Below, piece after piece: positions 14,014 to 15,918 of a stretch of DNA of 15,918 nt. The position numbers were made by a program, and so were the translations under genes. The notes beneath the pieces are model-generated. The model was not told the origin of the DNA. It made no database searches and saw nothing but the letters and a program-made list of their open reading frames with translations. The first letter of the stretch is position 1. Each line of letters opens with the position of its first letter. Source of the DNA: Acidobacteriaceae bacterium (GTDB lineage: Bacteria > Acidobacteriota > Terriglobia > Terriglobales > Acidobacteriaceae); contig PMWR01000244.1 of NCBI GenBank assembly GCA_003166055.1, positions 154 to 16,071 of the forward strand. Reading direction: 5' to 3'.

Positions 14014-14375
14014 GTGCTGGTGTGCGCTCGCCGCCGTGCGCGGACTCTTCTCAAGTGAACGTTACGAGTACTATCGAAGACCGGAGGATAGGGAAGCTGT
14101 TCAATTGTGTACAGGGCAAAGGCCGGTTGGTTCGATAGAAATCAGATGCGGCGCCATGCATTTTTCACCCAATGACCATGTAACCTGTGCGAAGGGACTT
14201 GAAGAATGGACGTCCATGAATCGTGCGTTGTGGCCGGGTGCGTGTTTGCGGCAGTGCGTGAGTTCAAGGGATGGCGGCGCAAAACTGCGGACAGTGGAAA
14301 CCAGTAGATAAAGGAATGCATCTGAACGTTTGTGGAGCGCGGGGACCCGAGCTCTGAATCGAAAGGAAAAACCGA
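14014..14375. promoter_or_regulatory. Control region upstream of the pentose-phosphate operon, with a 12-bp palindrome
   Basis: About 360 bp without a supported gene. It must contain the promoters of the leftward 71-aa gene and the rightward dehydrogenase operon, but no good -35/-10 pair is apparent. ATGGACGTCCAT (14206-14217) is a perfect 12-bp palindrome about 160 bp before the dehydrogenase start and is a candidate operator. Confidence 0.35.
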
Positions 14376-15407
14376 ATGGAATTGGGCATGATCGGCCTGG
14401 GCCGAATGGGAACCAATATGGTGAAACGGCTCATGAAGGCCGGACACCAATGCGTTGTCTACGACCTTCACGCGGAGGCGGTCGACGCGCTCGTGAAGGA
14501 AGGAGCGACGGGTACAACAACGCTGGAGGAGTTTGCCGGCAAGATGCGGAAGCCGCGCACTATCTGGCTGATGGTCCCTGCCGCCGTGGTCGATTCGACG
14601 TTGACCGCGCTGGTTCCGTTCCTTGAAAAGGATGACGTGATCATCGACGGTGGAAACTCCTATTATCGCGATGACATCCGGCGCGCCGCGGAACTGAAGG
14701 AGAAGGGAATCCACTATGTGGATGCCGGGACCAGCGGCGGGGTCTGGGGCGCTGAGCGTGGATACTGCCTGATGATCGGCGGCGAAGAAGCGGTTGTGAA
14801 ACGGGTCGATCCAATTTTTGCCGCGCTGGCGCCGAACATCGATTCCGCGCCGCGCACGCCGGGCCGGGAGAAAGTGGGCGGGACCGCGGAACATGGCTAT
14901 CTCTACTGCGGACCCAGCGGAGCCGGGCACTTTGTGAAGATGGTTCACAACGGGATCGAGTACGGAATCATGGCCTCTTATGCGGAGGGATTGAATATTC
15001 TGCACCACGCCAACGTGGGCAAGAAGAGGCAAACGGAAGATGCGGAAACGACGCCGCTGCGCCATCCGGAGTACTACATGTACGACTTGAACATTGCGGA
15101 CATCGCGGAGGTGTGGCGGCGCGGAAGCGTAATCGCTTCGTGGCTCCTGGATCTGGCTGCGATTTCGCTGCTCGATAGTCCGGACTTATCCAAGTTCGCA
15201 GGCCGTGTGTCGGACTCCGGCGAGGGCCGATGGACCATCGCCGCGGCGACCGATGAGTCTGTTCCGGCTCCCGTGTTGAGCGCCGCCCTCTATGCGCGGT
15301 TCAGCTCGCGAGGTGAAGATCAGTTTGCCGACAAGCTGTTGTCCGCTCTTCGCTTTCAATTTGGCGGGCACGAGGAAAAAGCCGGCGACAAGAAAGGAGG
15401 CGCCTGA
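14376..15407 (+). CDS. gnd: 6-phosphogluconate dehydrogenase, decarboxylating (short form)
   Basis: It oxidises and decarboxylates 6-phosphogluconate to ribulose-5-phosphate in the oxidative pentose-phosphate pathway, in the cytoplasm. The 343-aa length fits the short YqeC/GndA-type class rather than the roughly 470-aa classical form. The N-terminal Rossmann fold has GLGRMG at 7-12. Asp30 closes the second strand (VVYD), where NADP-specific enzymes usually have Asn-Arg, so NAD preference is likely. IIDGGNS (about 89-95), the GTSGGVWGAERG substrate loop (about 118-129) and GAGHFVKMVHNGIEYG with the catalytic Lys and Asn are all present. The C-terminal helical domain completes the fold. The ATG at 14376 has AAAGGA eight bases upstream. 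Its TGA overlaps the next start by one base, so the two genes form an operon. Confidence 0.93.
   Translation: MELGMIGLGRMGTNMVKRLMKAGHQCVVYDLHAEAVDALVKEGATGTTTLEEFAGKMRKPRTIWLMVPAAVVDSTLTALVPFLEKDDVIIDGGNSYYRDDIRRAAELKEKGIHYVDAGTSGGVWGAERGYCLMIGGEEAVVKRVDPIFAALAPNIDSAPRTPGREKVGGTAEHGYLYCGPSGAGHFVKMVHNGIEYGIMASYAEGLNILHHANVGKKRQTEDAETTPLRHPEYYMYDLNIADIAEVWRRGSVIASWLLDLAAISLLDSPDLSKFAGRVSDSGEGRWTIAAATDESVPAPVLSAALYARFSSRGEDQFADKLLSALRFQFGGHEEKAGDKKGGA
15393..15400 (+). promoter_or_regulatory. Strong ribosome binding site of the glucose-6-phosphate dehydrogenase gene
   Basis: AAAGGAGG inside the last codons of the upstream gene lies six bases before the ATG at 15407-15409, which fixes that start and suggests coupled translation. 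Confidence 0.75.
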
Positions 15408-15918
15408 TGGAGAGAGTTCATTCCGACGCGCTGGTGCTGTTTGGAATCACCGGCGACCTGGCGCACAAGATGACTTTCCCTGCGCTCTATGCCATGGTGA
15501 AGCGGGGCGTGCTCAACGTTCCGCTGGTGGGCGTGGCGTTTCCGAAGTGGAGCATGGAGCGGCTGCACCGGCGCATCGAAGACAGCCTTAAACGAGCCGG
15601 CGGCATCGATGACAACAAAGCGTTCAAGCGGCTGCTTTCGCTGCTCCAATATGTGAGCGGCGATTACAAGGATCCGGCAACGTTCGCGGCAATCAAGAAA
15701 GCGTTGGGCAAAGCAAAGCGGCCCGCATTCTATCTGGCGATTCCTCCCGTGCTTTTCGAAACGGTGATCGAGAGCCTCGGCAAGGCGGGATTGGCTGAGA
15801 ATGCGCGCGTGATCGTCGAAAAGCCGTTCGGGCGCGACCTGGCGTCGGCGAAGGAATTGAACAAGGCAGCGCATTCGGTGTTTCCTGAGGATTCGATCTT
15901 CCGCATCGATCACTTCCT
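15407..15918 (+). CDS. zwf: Glucose-6-phosphate dehydrogenase, N-terminal part (3' end outside window)
   Basis: It oxidises glucose-6-phosphate to 6-phosphogluconolactone and so feeds the pathway of the preceding gene. The first 170 codons are present, roughly a third of the usual length of about 450-500 aa. Visible motifs are a nucleotide-binding FGITGDLA near residues 12-19, followed by HKMTFPALY where classical enzymes read KRKLFPALY, then YLAIPP, VEKPFGRDL and RIDHF just before the window edge. The last is the active-site RIDHY motif, with Phe for Tyr. The altered glycine loop and RIDHF place it in a divergent subgroup. The frame is open to the edge. The ATG shares its A with the upstream TGA (TGATG). 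Confidence 0.92.
   Translation, partial: MERVHSDALVLFGITGDLAHKMTFPALYAMVKRGVLNVPLVGVAFPKWSMERLHRRIEDSLKRAGGIDDNKAFKRLLSLLQYVSGDYKDPATFAAIKKALGKAKRPAFYLAIPPVLFETVIESLGKAGLAENARVIVEKPFGRDLASAKELNKAAHSVFPEDSIFRIDHF

Noticed and set aside
13535..14054. Several overlapping open frames around the 71-aa gene
   Set aside because: Only the 71-aa frame has a ribosome site and a membrane helix; the others are Arg/Ser-rich shadows.
14142..15065. 307-codon minus-strand open frame opposite the 6-phosphogluconate dehydrogenase
   Set aside because: Antisense to a well-conserved enzyme; no own motifs.

Overview
The window looks like chromosomal DNA from a GC-rich, Gram-negative-type soil bacterium, most plausibly an acidobacterium. 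This is inferred from several traits together: large PknB-type Ser/Thr kinases fused to long TPR arms, secreted TPR proteins beside them, a DUF4870-like membrane protein, and a short 6-phosphogluconate dehydrogenase overlapping a divergent glucose-6-phosphate dehydrogenase. No rRNA or other species-level marker is present, so the placement is tentative.

Left edge (1-303): the last 65 codons of an IS200/IS605-type TnpA, followed by four tandem hairpins that form the right end of the element. The last hairpin also reads as a terminator for the leftward operon next to it.

Signalling island (331-12425): two leftward operons enclose one rightward gene. Operon A (5762 to 331) encodes an 898-aa exported TPR/coiled-coil protein and then a cytoplasmic kinase-TPR protein (kinase 1). 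Operon B (12425 to 7353) encodes a zinc-ribbon single-pass membrane protein, a 1043-aa kinase-TPR-transmembrane-PEGA-like protein (kinase 2), and a 398-aa exported TPR protein whose start codon overlaps the kinase 2 stop codon. Between the operons, rightward at 6011-7294, lies a protein with a degenerate class III cyclase-like domain, one transmembrane helix and a TPR-like tail. Kinases 1 and 2 are paralogues along their whole cytoplasmic part. Kinase 1 lacks the transmembrane and external segment and ends about 30 bp from the IS200 right end. The layout suggests a two-module phosphorylation system in which cytoplasmic kinases with TPR scaffolds are each paired with a periplasmic TPR protein. 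That functional picture is inference.

Gene-poor stretch (12426-14375): two small membrane-protein genes, rightward DUF4870-like (12928-13290) and leftward 71 aa (13788-14003). Each is followed directly after its stop codon by a nested long-range inverted repeat.

Right edge (14376-15918): a pentose-phosphate operon of 6-phosphogluconate dehydrogenase followed by glucose-6-phosphate dehydrogenase, which overlap by one base. The second gene runs off the window.
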